From Cephalopachus bancanus (taxonomy: Eukaryota > Chordata > Mammalia > Primates > Tarsiidae): a stretch of 64,000 bases of DNA. Position 1 is the stretch's first letter; the number at the start of each line of letters is the position of its first letter. Location: contig JAPVLO010000161.1 of NCBI GenBank assembly GCA_027257055.1, positions 5,348,501 through 5,412,500 on the forward strand. Reading direction: 5' to 3'. Below, piece by piece: positions 21,602 through 31,965 of the stretch. The notes beneath the pieces were generated by a model that saw only the letters and a program-made list of their open reading frames with translations, was not told the origin of the DNA and made no database searches. Both the position numbers and the translations under genes were made by a program.

Positions 21602-22735
21602 GTCATGTCCTCCACACTAGGTTACCATCTTTACCTGTAATTCAGTTAAAACACAACCAAATGACTGTTAAACTAGGTGCGTTTATGAATCTCCTTTTCC
21701 AATCTTAATAATTATTACAATGTCTGTTTCTACATTTTCTTGTCTCCTTGTCCCTCTCCCTCCCTGTGTCCACGAATTCTCTTTTCTCCCCATACCTTTT
21801 GTTTTGGCTTAAAACACCTGCATGAAGGTAGGGGCAGGCGAAAAAGAATTGCCTTGGAGAAGAAGACATTTCAAGGGAAGAATTCAAAGATCACACCTTT
21901 CCCTGGGGGCTACTAGATATTGAGACTAAATTTTACAGACTTGGATAGTATCATGTTGATTTTTCTTTATAGATTTCTATCAACAGAGAAAAGTATTATC
22001 ATGCTGGTGCCGTGTTGAGGTTGTTACCATATCACCCTGCAGCAAGACTATTGAATCAGAACCCAAGAACAACAACTTTTGGCATTGTCTTCCTGTTGGT
22101 GATTGCAGTTGTCACTTTGCCAAAAAAACTTATAAGCAAAATGGATGTTTTGGGTCACAATGCAGCAAGGAATACATAGCTACATTTCCTTCAATAAATT
22201 TGCCCTCTTCTGCCACAACAAAAACATATAACTTAGGCTGCTTGGTGTTTTCACTCCTGAATTATATTCTCTGTCTCTAGAAGAAATATCTCCATTCTAA
22301 AATTAGCTACCCATCAAAATAACATAAAACAACTTGAACACAGTGTCATTTCACGAAGACATTGATTCGTGGAGACTTTCTGGATTAATAACTGGTTTCC
22401 CATAAAAGGAGTAGTCACCATGTGTTTGAGAGACAAAAAATATAGATTTTTAGAACAATATATATAGGTACACTTAAATCTGACTGCTGAGCTCAAATAA
22501 ACAAGAGTTTTCAGAGGCAGCATTAGAAATGAAGAGAGAGATGACATAATGAAACTTACAAATAGATCAAGAGATGATGATGGAAAGCTAATTTTAAAAT
22601 TACAACTATTTGGGCATTTGATTTTATGCTATTGGATTAAACAAAGATCTAATTTTTTCAGTGCTGTCAATGTGAATAGAAGTTCAACTGATTGATGCAT
22701 TAAAAAAAGTAATGGGACATCAAATTATGTTGGGT
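21602..22735. other. Unassigned stretch with one Cys-rich open frame
   Basis: No repeat recognised. It contains the spliceable open frame described at 21,973-22,280. Confidence 0.4.
21973..22280 (+). CDS. Candidate Cys-rich terminal exon (speculative)
   Basis: The plus-strand frame is open from 21,960 (after TGA at 21,957) to TAG at 22,278. It lacks an early ATG, so it could only be read after splicing. A good acceptor lies just upstream: a pyrimidine tract ending TTTTTCTTTATAG at 21,972. The 102 residues from there include ten cysteines, with the motifs SCWCR, DCSC and GSQC, and no membrane segment. I do not recognise the protein. Open frames of this length arise by chance in AT-rich DNA, and the tract lies between two LTRs, so it could also be a decayed retroviral frame. 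Confidence 0.15.
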
Positions 22736-22737
22736 CT

Positions 22738-22910
22738 TGTGGGTCATTGTAAGGCTTTGATATTTAGTTTGAGTTAGATTAGAAGCCATCAGAGAATTTT
22801 GAGCAGAGGGCATGATCTGATTTAACTGCTTGCAATCTTCAGAGCAGACTGTTAGGGAGTAAGAAAAAAGTCAAGGACGATTCCTGGTTAGAGGATTGTG
22901 ACTTTATGAT
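22738..22910 (-). mobile_element. L2-like old repeat
   Basis: 'ggtcattgtaaggctttgat', 'agaagccatcagagaattttg' and 'ggcatgatctgattta' form a familiar ancient mammalian repeat block that I associate with reverse L2. Class is fairly safe, family less so. Confidence 0.45.
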
Positions 22911-23147
22911 AGGGATAATACAAAGACGAAACAATATTAAGAAAATATATGTTGAGTTTTTGCAATATAGTGAATGTGAGGTGACCACAAAATACCTGAG
23001 TAGAGCTGAATATAATGATCTGAGCCCTGGGCAAATATTCTGGGTTCAAGATAATAGATTTGGGAGTCATTAGTGTTTATTGGTAGTCAATGAAGTCATG
23101 AGAGTAAATTTAATCACCAAAAGGAGTATGGATAAAATATATGAGGA

Positions 23148-23290
23148 TTTTTTTTTCAATTTATTTTTGTAGAGTCAAGGTCTCACTATATTGCCTAGAC
23201 TGGTCTCAAACTCCTGGCCTCATATACTATCCTTCTACCTCAGCTTTCCGGAGTTCTGGGATTACAGGTGTCAACCAATGCACCCGGCCT
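23148..23290 (-). mobile_element. Alu monomer, antisense
   Basis: A T-run, 'gtctcactatattgcctag', 'ctcaaactcctggcctc' and 'gggattacaggtgtcaacc' make up a single reverse arm. Confidence 0.75.
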
Positions 23291-23302
23291 TATATTTATT
23301 TA

Positions 23303-24004
23303 TGTGAGGACTAAACTGTGACCTTTTTTTCCTCTTGCCCAAATTCCTAACTAAGGAAGCTGGGAGTCATGCCCTACAAACCATAAAGCCTCATCAGATG
23401 GGTTTTTATTAACCTTATATAATGTGGCTTATATTCTAATCTGACTTTGGCATAACAGCACATAACAAAGAAGGAAATAAAAAATATTTTATGACCCTAC
23501 AAGTCATCTCTTGGGGAAATTTGTATCTGTATAGAATTTCCATCCCAGGGATCCCCAAAAGAGCCAGACATTTGGCATCTAGTCTCTCTAAGAGGTGCCA
23601 CTTATATGAGGTTTCATCTACAGAACAAGAACCTTAGCTTCCTCAAATGCCCCCCGACCCCATCTGAACTCAGTGTTTCCTTTACTGATTCCAGAATTCT
23701 TTAGACAGAGCTTAACTCTACCATTTTCCTATCAGAAAATCTTTGAATCTACTTATCACCTGCAAGACCCGTTTGGAGAATGTCCCACTTTCCTGGGGCC
23801 AACCAATGTAAACTTCGCCTGTATTGATTTGTTTTGCCTGTAACATGTCTTCCTAAAAATGCATGAATCCAAGCTGTAACTCAACCATTTTAGGAACATG
23901 CTATCCAGACTTCCTCGTATTGTGCCATGAGCCTAGGTCACTCACATTTGTCTCAGAATAAACCTTCTGAATTATTGTACAGAGTTTGGCGTTTTTGGTC
24001 AACA
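23303..24004 (+). mobile_element. ERV LTR (copy B)
   Basis: Same family and orientation as copy A. It starts TGTGAGGACTAAACTGTGACC and ends GTTTTTGGTCAACA. CCAAT is at 23,803 and AATAAA at 23,958. The TATA position reads AAATGCATGAA, so the TATA box is lost here while copy A keeps it. This copy preserves more of the 5' U3. Confidence 0.7.
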
Positions 24005-24424
24005 TATTAATGATACACACCAAATCGTGATTCTGGCTTCTTCTAGGAGAAGGGAGAAAGAGGCAACTAAAAAGGGGTACTGAAGGTATATTTAAGTGAA
24101 GAGGCAATGTTTTAGTTCTAGAGTTGGGTGATAAGTTTATGGATATTTCTTGCATTATTCTTAATTTTAATTTATATGCTATTTTGCATATTAATTGGTA
24201 AAAAAAAAGCCCAATTAGGAAAAGTGAACACAAAAGAGGGCTAAGAGTGGATTCTAGAGTGGGTCAAAAGGAGACAGCAAAGAAGAGTGGGAGGGAAAGG
24301 CAAGAGGAAAACTAGAAAAGAGGAGTCATGTAGAAGCCAAGAATAGAGAAAGAAAACCAAGGGATTGATCTGCACTGTCAGAGTCTGCAGAAAAGTTGGA
24401 TAAGATACATCTACGCAAGAGGCG
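24005..24424. other. Unassigned stretch
   Basis: No family or exon recognised. Confidence 0.4.
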
Positions 24425-24945
24425 TGAATACAACAGTCCATACAAAGACTTGTACATGAATGTTCATAGCAACATTGTTCATAATAGCCCAAAGCCATCA
24501 ACCCAAATATCCATCAGCATGGATAAACAAAAATGTGGTATGCTCATACAGTGGATAAATATATATAATTAAAAGGAACCAAGTACTGACACATGTCACA
24601 CACACAAAAAAAGGATCTCAAAAATACTATTCTAACTTATGAAAGAAGTCACACACAAAAGACCACATGTTGTATGAGCCTACTTCCATGAAATATCCTA
24701 AAGAGGTAAAACTATAAAAACAGCAAGTATATTAGTGGTTTCCTACAGTTGAAGATGGAACAGAATAACTGCAAATGGGAACATAGAAAGAATTTTTTTC
24801 AGGGGTGATGGAAATGTTCTAAAAGTGGAATGTGGTGATGATTACACAACTCTACAACTTTATTTTAAAAATCACTGATTTTTAAACTCAAAATGATGAA
24901 TTTTTATGGTATGTAAGTTATATACCAATAAAACTATTTTTTCAA
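24425..24945 (+). mobile_element. Old L1 3' end, sense (copy 1)
   Basis: 'gaatgttcatagcaacattg' and 'cataatagcccaaagcc' are the ORF2 tail. 'gtaagttatataccaataaaac' is a typical old L1 3' end. Confidence 0.6.
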
Positions 24946-25720
24946 AAATCTGAAAAGGCACATTGCAGACTGGAAGAAAATATTTGCAAAACATACATCC
25001 AACAAATAACTCATATTTAGAATATAGAAAGACCTCTGACAACTCAGTGATAAGACAAATACCCCATTTTTTAAATGGGCAAAATATTTGAAGATACACT
25101 TCACCTAAAAAAGGTACACAGGTATTGAATAAGCACATGAAATTTGTTCCACATCATTAAACATGAGTAAAATGTAAATCATAATCACAATGAAGTACAG
25201 TCACTACACACACACTAAAATGGCCAAAATTAAAAATGACCATACTGAATGTTGGCAAAGATATGAAGCAACTAGAACTCTCATAGGCTGCTGGTGGGAA
25301 TGTGAAATGGTACAAGCACTCTGGGAGACAGTTTGGCCATTTCTTAGAATGTTAAAGATACGCTTACAATATAACCCAGCCATTCCATTCCTAGGTGTGT
25401 ACCCCAGAGACGTGAAAACCTATGTCCACACAAAAAGTATATGAATGTTCATAGCAGTTTTATTGGTAATGGTCCAAACTGGAATGATTCAAATGCTCAT
25501 CAACAAGTGAATGGATAAACTGCTGTGCTATAGTCATACAATGGAATACTGCTCAACTGTTAAAAAGGATAAAATTATTGATACATGCAGCATTGCAACA
25601 TATATACATCTCAAAATAATTGTGCCAAATGAAAGAAGCCAAATGGCATGCATATTATATGGTTTCAGTAATGTAAATTTCTAGGAAATATAAACTAATC
25701 TGTAGTAATAAAAAGCCAAT
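24946..25720 (+). mobile_element. Old L1 3' part, sense (copy 2)
   Basis: A second run through the same ORF2 tail: 'ctgctggtgggaatgtgaaatgg', 'ataacccagccattccattcc', 'gaatgttcatagcagtttt'. Its 3' UTR resumes after two Alus at 26,285-26,475. The frame is broken. Confidence 0.7.
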
Positions 25721-25725
25721 CAAGC

Positions 25726-25957
25726 TGGGCTCGGTGGCTCAGCCTGTAATTCTGCCCCTTTGGGATGCTGAGGTGAGTGGAATACCTGAGCCCGTGGGTT
25801 CGAGACCCGCCTGGGCAGGCGAGACCTCATCTCTACAATAAATTTTTTAAAAAATCAGCCGAGTGTGGTAGCACGCGCCTGTAATTCCGGCTACTTGGAA
25901 GCCTGAGGCAGAAGGATCGCCGGAGCCCAGCAGGTCGAGGCTGCGGTGGCCAGGAGC
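25726..25957 (+). mobile_element. Alu, young subfamily, 3'-truncated
   Basis: Starts GGGCTCGGTGGCTCAGCCTG and stops in the right arm at 'ggtggccaggagcg', with no tail. It then runs into two GAATTAGAA copies, so its 3' end was lost by deletion. Confidence 0.85.
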
Positions 25958-25980
25958 GAATTAGAAGGAGGAATTAGAAA

Positions 25981-26296
25981 GTGGCAGAAAAGTGACCAAC
26001 TGCGGTGGCTCACTCATGCAATCCCGACACTTTGGGAGGCTGAGACAGGGGGATTGCTTGAGCCCAGGGGTTCAAGACCAGCCTAGGCAGCATAGCAGGA
26101 CCTCACCTCTATGGAAAAAAAATTAGCTGGGCATGGTGGTACGTGTTTGTAATTCCAGTTACTCAGGAGGGTGAGGTGGAAGGATCATTTGAACCCAGGA
26201 GGTTGAGGCTGCAGTGAGCCATGATGATGTCACTGCACTCCAGCCTGGGCAACAGAGTGAGACTTCAACTCAAAAGAAAAAAAGTGTCAGAAAAGT
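25981..26296 (+). mobile_element. Alu, older dimer, with TSD
   Basis: A full dimer beginning at 'accaactgcggtggctcac'. The flanks GTGGCAGAAAAGT and AGTGTCAGAAAAGT are the duplication. Confidence 0.8.
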
Positions 26297-26480
26297 TTTG
26301 AGGGTAATAGATGCAGACGAAAAGTTTTGAGGATAATGGATATGCTTATTATATTAATTGTAGTGATGGTTTTCCAGGGAATACGTATATGGAAAACTTC
26401 ATTATACTGAGCAAACAACTGTACACTTTAAGTACAGCTTTTTGTACCTCAACAAAACTGTTAAACAACATTTGGGGAAT
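26285..26480 (+). mobile_element. Old L1 3' UTR, continuation of copy 2
   Basis: 'gtagtgatggttttccaggg' and 'caactgtacactttaag' are old L1 3' UTR text that follows the ORF2 tail interrupted at 25,720. Confidence 0.6.
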
Positions 26481-26515
26481 GGGAGAGATACAGAACTTTC
26501 TGAAATAATTACATC

Positions 26516-26836
26516 AAAAGTCTACTGGTCTGAGCCGGGCTCGGTTGCTCAGCCTGTAATCCCGTGCCTTTGGGAGGCTGAGGTGAGTGGATTGCCTGAG
26601 CCCGCGGGTTCGAGACCCGCCTGGGCAGCGAGACCTCATCTCTACAATAAATCAAAAAATTAGCCAGGCGTGGTAGCGCATGTCTGTAATTCCGGCTACT
26701 CGGAAGGCTGAGGCGGAAGGATCGCCGGAGCCCAGCAGGTAGAGGCTGCGGTGGCCGGGAGCGGCCACTGCACTCCAGTCTGGGTGACAGAGTGAGACTC
26801 CGACTCAAAAAAAAAAAAAGTCTACTGGTCTGAGAG
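26516..26836 (+). mobile_element. Alu, young subfamily, near consensus, with TSD
   Basis: A full dimer with few differences from the local consensus. AAGTCTACTGGTCTGAG is repeated exactly on both sides, pointing to a fairly recent insertion. Confidence 0.95.
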
Positions 26837-26985
26837 CCAGGTGTTGTGACATGCACCTGTAATCCCAGTTACTTGGGAAGCTGAGGCAGGAGGATTGCTT
26901 GAGGCCAGAAGTTTTAGACCAGCCTGGGTAACGTAGTGAGACTCTCATCTGAAAATTAAAAAAAAAAAATCTACTCATCTGATAA
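26837..26985 (+). mobile_element. Alu monomer (FLAM-like)
   Basis: A single arm from 'ccaggtgttgtgacatgcacc' to an A-run at 26,957-26,970. The flanks TCTACTGGTCTGAGAG and TCTACTCATCTGATAA look like a decayed target duplication, which the younger Alu then interrupted. Confidence 0.75.
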
Positions 26986-27003
26986 TCCAGCAGGGAGGGG
27001 AAA

Positions 27004-28231
27004 CCTAACCCATTTTTCTTTTCTTTTCTTTTTAACTTTTAAATTTTTATTTTAAAATTGCAGGGTACAATTCAGGGTAGGGTATACAAATATTCATTAT
27101 GCAGGTACCCTTGCTGATGAGCGTCCAGGCAAATTCCCAGGCAAATTCCCACTGTTGCCAATCCCACCTCCCCCTGCCCCCACAGTTTCCCACTACTGTC
27201 AATCCTTTTCTTATAGTATTATGATAGTTGTTCAAGGTCCACTCATGAGTGAGAACATGTGATACTCATTTCTTTGTTTCTGTGAAAGATCACTCAGTAT
27301 TATAGACTCTAAGTCCATCCAGGTTGCTATAAAATTCATGATTTTGTTCTTCTTTATGGGTACGTAATATTCTATTGTGTATATGTACCACGTTTTTTAA
27401 TTCTGTCCTCTTTTGATGGGCAGCGCAGTTGATTCCATGATCTTGCTACTGTGGACAACGCTGTGATAAATGTACGTGTGCAGGTATCTTTTTTTATAGA
27501 GTGATTTGAGTTCTTCAGGGTATATTCCCAGTAGGGGGATTGCGGGGTCACATGGAAGTTCGATTTTTAGAACTTTTAGGAATCGCCACACTGCTTTCCA
27601 CAGAGGCTGTACTAGTTTGCACTCCCACCAACAGTGTAGAAGTGTTCCTTTTTGCCACATCCTCTCCAGTATCTGTTATTTTTTGTTATTGATGATGGCC
27701 ATTCTGACTGAAGTTAGGTGGTATCTCAGTGTAGTTTTAATTTGCATTTCTTTGATGACTAGTGAGGCTGAACATTTTTTCATGTGTATCTGTTGGCTGC
27801 TCGTACATCTTCTTTTGAGAACTGTCTATTCATATCTTTTACCCACTTTGTAATGGGGCTGTTTGTTTCTTTTTCTCTTTCTCTTTCTTTTTTTTACTGA
27901 AAGAACACTAATCCATCAACACCCGGTAAAATGATTTTTTTTTTTCTTTTTAGCACGCTTGAGTTCCTTGTAGATACTAGATGTTAGGCCTTTGTCAGAC
28001 ATAGAGTTGGCAAATATTTTTCCCAGTCTGTGGGCTGTCTCCCTGCTCTCTCGATGGTTTCTTTGGCTTTGTTGAAGCTTGTCAGTTTGATGAGGTCCCA
28101 CTTGTCTATCTTATCTCTTATGGCATGGGCACTTGGGGTTCTGATCAGGAATTGGTTGTCAGTTTCAATTTCCATAAAGCTGTCTCCTGCATTTTCTAAG
28201 GTTCTAATAGTTTGAGCTAACCCATTTTTCA
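27004..28231 (-). mobile_element. Young L1, 5'-truncated, antisense, with TSD
   Basis: Reverse 3' UTR ('gggtacaattcagggtag') and the ORF2 tail of the same L1 family as 34,351-42,076, ending within ORF2 near 28,216. CTAACCCATTTTTC at 27,006-27,019 and 28,218-28,231 is the target duplication. It was inserted into older L1 or its flank. Segments of 60-110 codons remain open but no full domain survives. Confidence 0.9.
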
Positions 28232-29760
28232 AATTCACAAATAATTTCTTTGAGCCTAGTGTGTCTTTTGTTGTGTGTGTTTTTGGTGTCATATTTAAAA
28301 AACAATTACCAAATTTTGTGGTCATGAAGATTTACCTTGATGTTCTCTTCTAAGAATTTTATAGTTTTAGTTATTTACATCTAGGTTTTAAAAATTCATT
28401 TTGAGTTAATTTTTGTGTATAGTGTGAAGTAAGCATCCAATTTCCTTCTTTTGTATGTGGATATCCGGTTTCCCCAGCACCACTAGTTGAAGAGACTGTT
28501 CTTTCCCCATTGAATGGTTTGGCACTCTTGCCGAAAATCAGTTGGCCATCCTATGCAGGTTTATTTCTGGGTTCCTGATTCTACTACAATGGTCAAAATG
28601 TTTATTTCCATTCCAGCATCACACTTCTTTGATTGCTGTAGCTTTGTAGTAAATTTTGAAATTGAGAAGGGTGAGTCTTCCAACTTTCTTCTTTTTTGAG
28701 ATTATTTCAGCTATTCTAGCTCCCTTAAAATTTCATATGGGTTTTTCATTTCAGGGAAAAAAAAATCAGTGTGATTTTGACAAAGATTACACTGAGTCTA
28801 TAGCTCACTTTGGGTAGTACTGTCAAGTGAAACAATAGATCTTACAATCCATGAACACCAGATGGCTTTCCATTTCCTTGAATATTCTTCAGTTTTGTTC
28901 AACAACATCTTACAGCTTCTGTGTATGGTCTTGTACTTCTTTGGTACTTCTAATTATTCTATTGCTTTTGATGCTATTGTAAATTGAATTATTTTCTTAA
29001 TTTTCTTTTCAGATTGTCCATCACTAGTATGTTAAAAAAACACAACCAATTTTCATGTGTTGATTTATATTCTGCAACTTTGCTGAATTCATGTATTATA
29101 AATAACACTAACTTTTCTTTGTGGAGTCTTTCTTGTTTTGTTTGTTTTTGTTTTGTTTTTGAGTGGGAGTCTCACTCTGTTGCCCAGACTGGAGTGCAGT
29201 GGCCGCTCCCGGCCACCGCAGCCTCGACCTGCTGGGCTCTGGCGATCCTTCCACCTCAGCCTTGCAAGTAGCTGGAACTACAGGTGCACACTACCACGCC
29301 TCGCTCATTTTTGATTTATTGTAGAGATGAGGTCTCGCCAAGTTGCCCAGGCAGGTTTCAAACCCGCGGGCTCAGGCAATCCACTCACCTCAGCCTCCCA
29401 AACGCACGGGATTACAGGCTGAGCCACCGAGCCCGGCTTCTTTGTGGATTCTTTAAGATTTTCTACATATACATACTTCATGTCATCTGTGAGTAGAGAT
29501 TATTTTACTTCTTTCTTTCCAATTTGGATGCATTTTTTTATTGCCTAGTTACTCTGGCTAAAACTTCCAATATTATGTTGAATAAAAGTGGTAAGAACAA
29601 GCATCTTTGTCTTGTTTCTTTAACCATTGAATATAATGTTAGTTGTAGGTTCTTCATCTATAGCATTTATCATGTTAAGGAAGTTACCTGCTATCCCTAG
29701 TTTGTTGGATTTTTTAAATCATAAAAGGGTATTAACTTTTTTAATTAGATTTTTATTGTA
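28232..29760 (-). mobile_element. Older L1, ORF2 part, antisense (split by an Alu)
   Basis: 'tttccccagcaccactagttg', 'ttcatttcagggaaa' and 'ctgcaactttgctgaattcatg' are reverse ORF2 text. The piece continues after the Alu at 29,133-29,437. The same ORF2 stretch recurs at 30,363-30,884, so these are two separate insertions. Confidence 0.7.
29116..29453 (-). mobile_element. Alu, young subfamily, antisense, with TSD
   Basis: A reverse dimer to 'gccaccgagcccggc'. TTCTTTGTGGAGTCTTT and TTCTTTGTGGATTCTTT flank it. Confidence 0.9.
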
Positions 29761-29764
29761 GTAA

Positions 29765-30360
29765 AATGTACATAAAATGAAATTTACACACAAAAGAATG
29801 AAATTGGATCCTTATCTGACACCAAATACAAAAATTAACTCAAAATGCTTCAAAAATCAAAACGTAAGAGCTAAAACTATAAAACTCTTAGAAGAAAACA
29901 TGAAGGCAAAGCTTCATGACATTGGATTCAGCAATGACTTCTTGGCTCTGACACCAAAGGGACAGCCAATAAAAGAAAAAAATAGACACATTTAAAACTT
30001 TTGTCCGTCAAAGGATACCATCAATAGAATTAAAAAGCAACCCACAGAGTGGGAGAAAAATACAGCTAACCTCTGAACAACACAGGCTTGAATCGCATGG
30101 GTCCACTCATCTATGGATTTTTTTAAGCCAATCTCGATTGAAAATACAGTATTTGTGGGATGTGAAATCTGCATATATGGAGGGCCCACTTTTTGTATAC
30201 ACAGGTTCTGCAGGGCCAACCTGTGGCATATGCGGGGATCCTGGAACCAATCCCTCACACATACCAAAGGACAGGCGAATTTGCAAATCACATATCTGAC
30301 AACAGACTGTTATCCAGAATACGTAGAGAGCTCTTAAAACTCAATAACAGACCAACAGCC
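29765..30360 (+). mobile_element. L1 ORF2 fragment, sense, split by a Tigger MITE
   Basis: 'ggatccttatctgacacc', 'aagctcttagaag'-like text and 'agggacagccaataaaag' run in the sense direction to 30,065, and 'caaatcacatatctgacaac' onward resumes at 30,284. Neighbours on both sides are antisense L1, so this is a separate insertion or an inverted 5' part. Confidence 0.65.
30066..30283 (+). mobile_element. Tigger-type MITE
   Basis: 'ctctgaacaacacaggcttg' at the start and 'ggaaccaatccctcacacat' near the end are the non-coding ends of a Tigger (pogo) MITE of the MER44 kind, cleanly interrupting L1 text. The exact subfamily is uncertain. Confidence 0.7.
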
Positions 30361-30362
30361 CG

Positions 30363-30893
30363 ATTTACATGAGATGTCTTTCAATTTGTTTATGTCTTTG
30401 ATTGCTTTCAGCATGTTTTGTAGATTTCAGCATACAAATCTTTCACCTCCTTGATTAAATTTACTCCTAAGTATTTCATTTTTTATGATGCTATCATAAA
30501 TGAAATTTTCATATTTCCTTTTTGGAATATTAATTGCTAGTGTAAAAAATGCTACTTTTTTTTTTTTTTTTGGTGTTGATTTTGTACCTTACTATATTGC
30601 TGAATTTGTTTTAGTTGTAGGTTTTTGTGTATGTGGAACCCTTATGATCTTCTATAGATAAGACCACATCATTCCTAAACAGAGATAATTTTATTACTTC
30701 CTTTCCAAACTGAATATTTTAAATTTCTTTTTCTTGCCAATTGCTCTGACTAGAACTTCCACTGCTATGCTGAATCGAATTGGCAAAAACTGATGTCCTT
30801 GTCTTGCTCCTGATCTTAGCCAAAAGCTTCTAGTCTTTCACCACTGAGTATGTTAGCTGTGGGTTTTTCATATGTTATCCTTTTTTCTAGTTT
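30363..30893 (-). mobile_element. Older L1 (second copy), ORF2, antisense
   Basis: 'gatttcagcatacaaatctttc', 'aagtatttcattttttatg' and 'gtccttgtcttgctcctgatc' are reverse ORF2 text. This copy continues, through several insertions, at 31,499, 33,619, 34,104 and 43,172 and on to about 47,206. Confidence 0.75.
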
Positions 30894-31515
30894 TTAATTT
30901 TAAAGATGTGAGGTACAATTCAGGGTTGGGTATACAAATGTTCATTATGCAGGTACCCTTGCTGATGAGGTGCGCCCCCCTCTCCCTCCACTGACAGTTT
31001 CCTACTACTGCCGATCCCACCCTTCCTCCCCTGGCAGTTTCTCACTACTGCCAATCCTTTTCTTTTCTGGTTTTTTTTTTTTTTTTTTGAGTTGGAGTCT
31101 CACTCTGTCGCCCAGTCTGGAGTGCAGTGGCCGCTCACGGCCACCGCAGCCTCGACCTGCTGGGCTCCAGCGATCCTTCCGCCTCAGCCTTCCAAGTAGC
31201 TGGAACTACAGGTGTGTGCTACCACGCCCGAATCATTTTCTGATTTATTTTAGAGATGAGGTCTCGCCAAGTTGCCCAGGCGGGTCTCCAACCCGCGGGC
31301 TCACGCAATCCACTCAACTCAGCCTCCCAAGGCACGGGATTACAGGCTAAACCACCGAGCCTGGCTCCTTTTCTTACAGTATTATGATAATTATTCAAGA
31401 TCCACTGATGAGTGAGAACACATGGTACTCTGTTCTTTATTTCTGTGATAGATCACTGAGTATGATAGACCTCTAAATCCATCCAAGTTACTGCAAAGCC
31501 GATATGTTATCTTTC
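30872..31515 (-). mobile_element. Young L1, strongly 5'-truncated, antisense
   Basis: Another copy of the L1 3' UTR ('gggtatacaaatgttcattatg') with a short ORF2 end, stopping near 31,498. Decayed flanks ATATGTTATCCTTTTTT and ATATGTTATCTTTCTTA mark the insertion. An Alu sits inside it. Confidence 0.85.
31046..31374 (-). mobile_element. Alu, young subfamily, antisense, with TSD
   Basis: A full reverse dimer. TCCTTTTCTT is repeated at 31,046 and 31,365. It is nested in the L1 3' UTR. Confidence 0.9.
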
Positions 31516-31965
31516 TTATACTGAAGTAGTTTCCCTCTATTCCTAGTTGGTTGAGCGTTTTTATCATTTAAAAATGTTGACTTTTGTCAAATTATTTTTC
31601 TGCATCAATTGAGGCCGTGTGTTTTTTCCTCTTCATTCTGTGAATATGGTGGATTGCATCAGTTGATTTTTGTAGCTGAACTATTAGCCTTGCATTTCAG
31701 GACTATATCTCAGTTGGTCACAGTGTATAATCCTTTTACTATCCTGCTGAATTCATTTTGTTAGTATTTTCTTGATACATTTTCATCAGTGTTAGCAAGC
31801 TATATCGGTCAGTTGTTTTCTTGTAGTGTCTTTGTCTGGTTCTCGTATCAAGGTGATGCTGGTCTCATAGAATGCGTTAGAATAGTTTCCTCCTCTTCAG
31901 CTTTTTGAGAGGATTTAGAAAGAATTGGTATTCTCCTTTAAATGTCTGATAGAATTCACTGGTAA
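31499..31965 (-). mobile_element. Older L1 ORF2, continuation, antisense
   Basis: 'tctgcatcaattgaggccg', 'gtgatgctggtctcatag' and 'cttctttgagaggattt'-like text follow the antisense ORF2 order, ending at the Tigger insertion. Confidence 0.75.
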
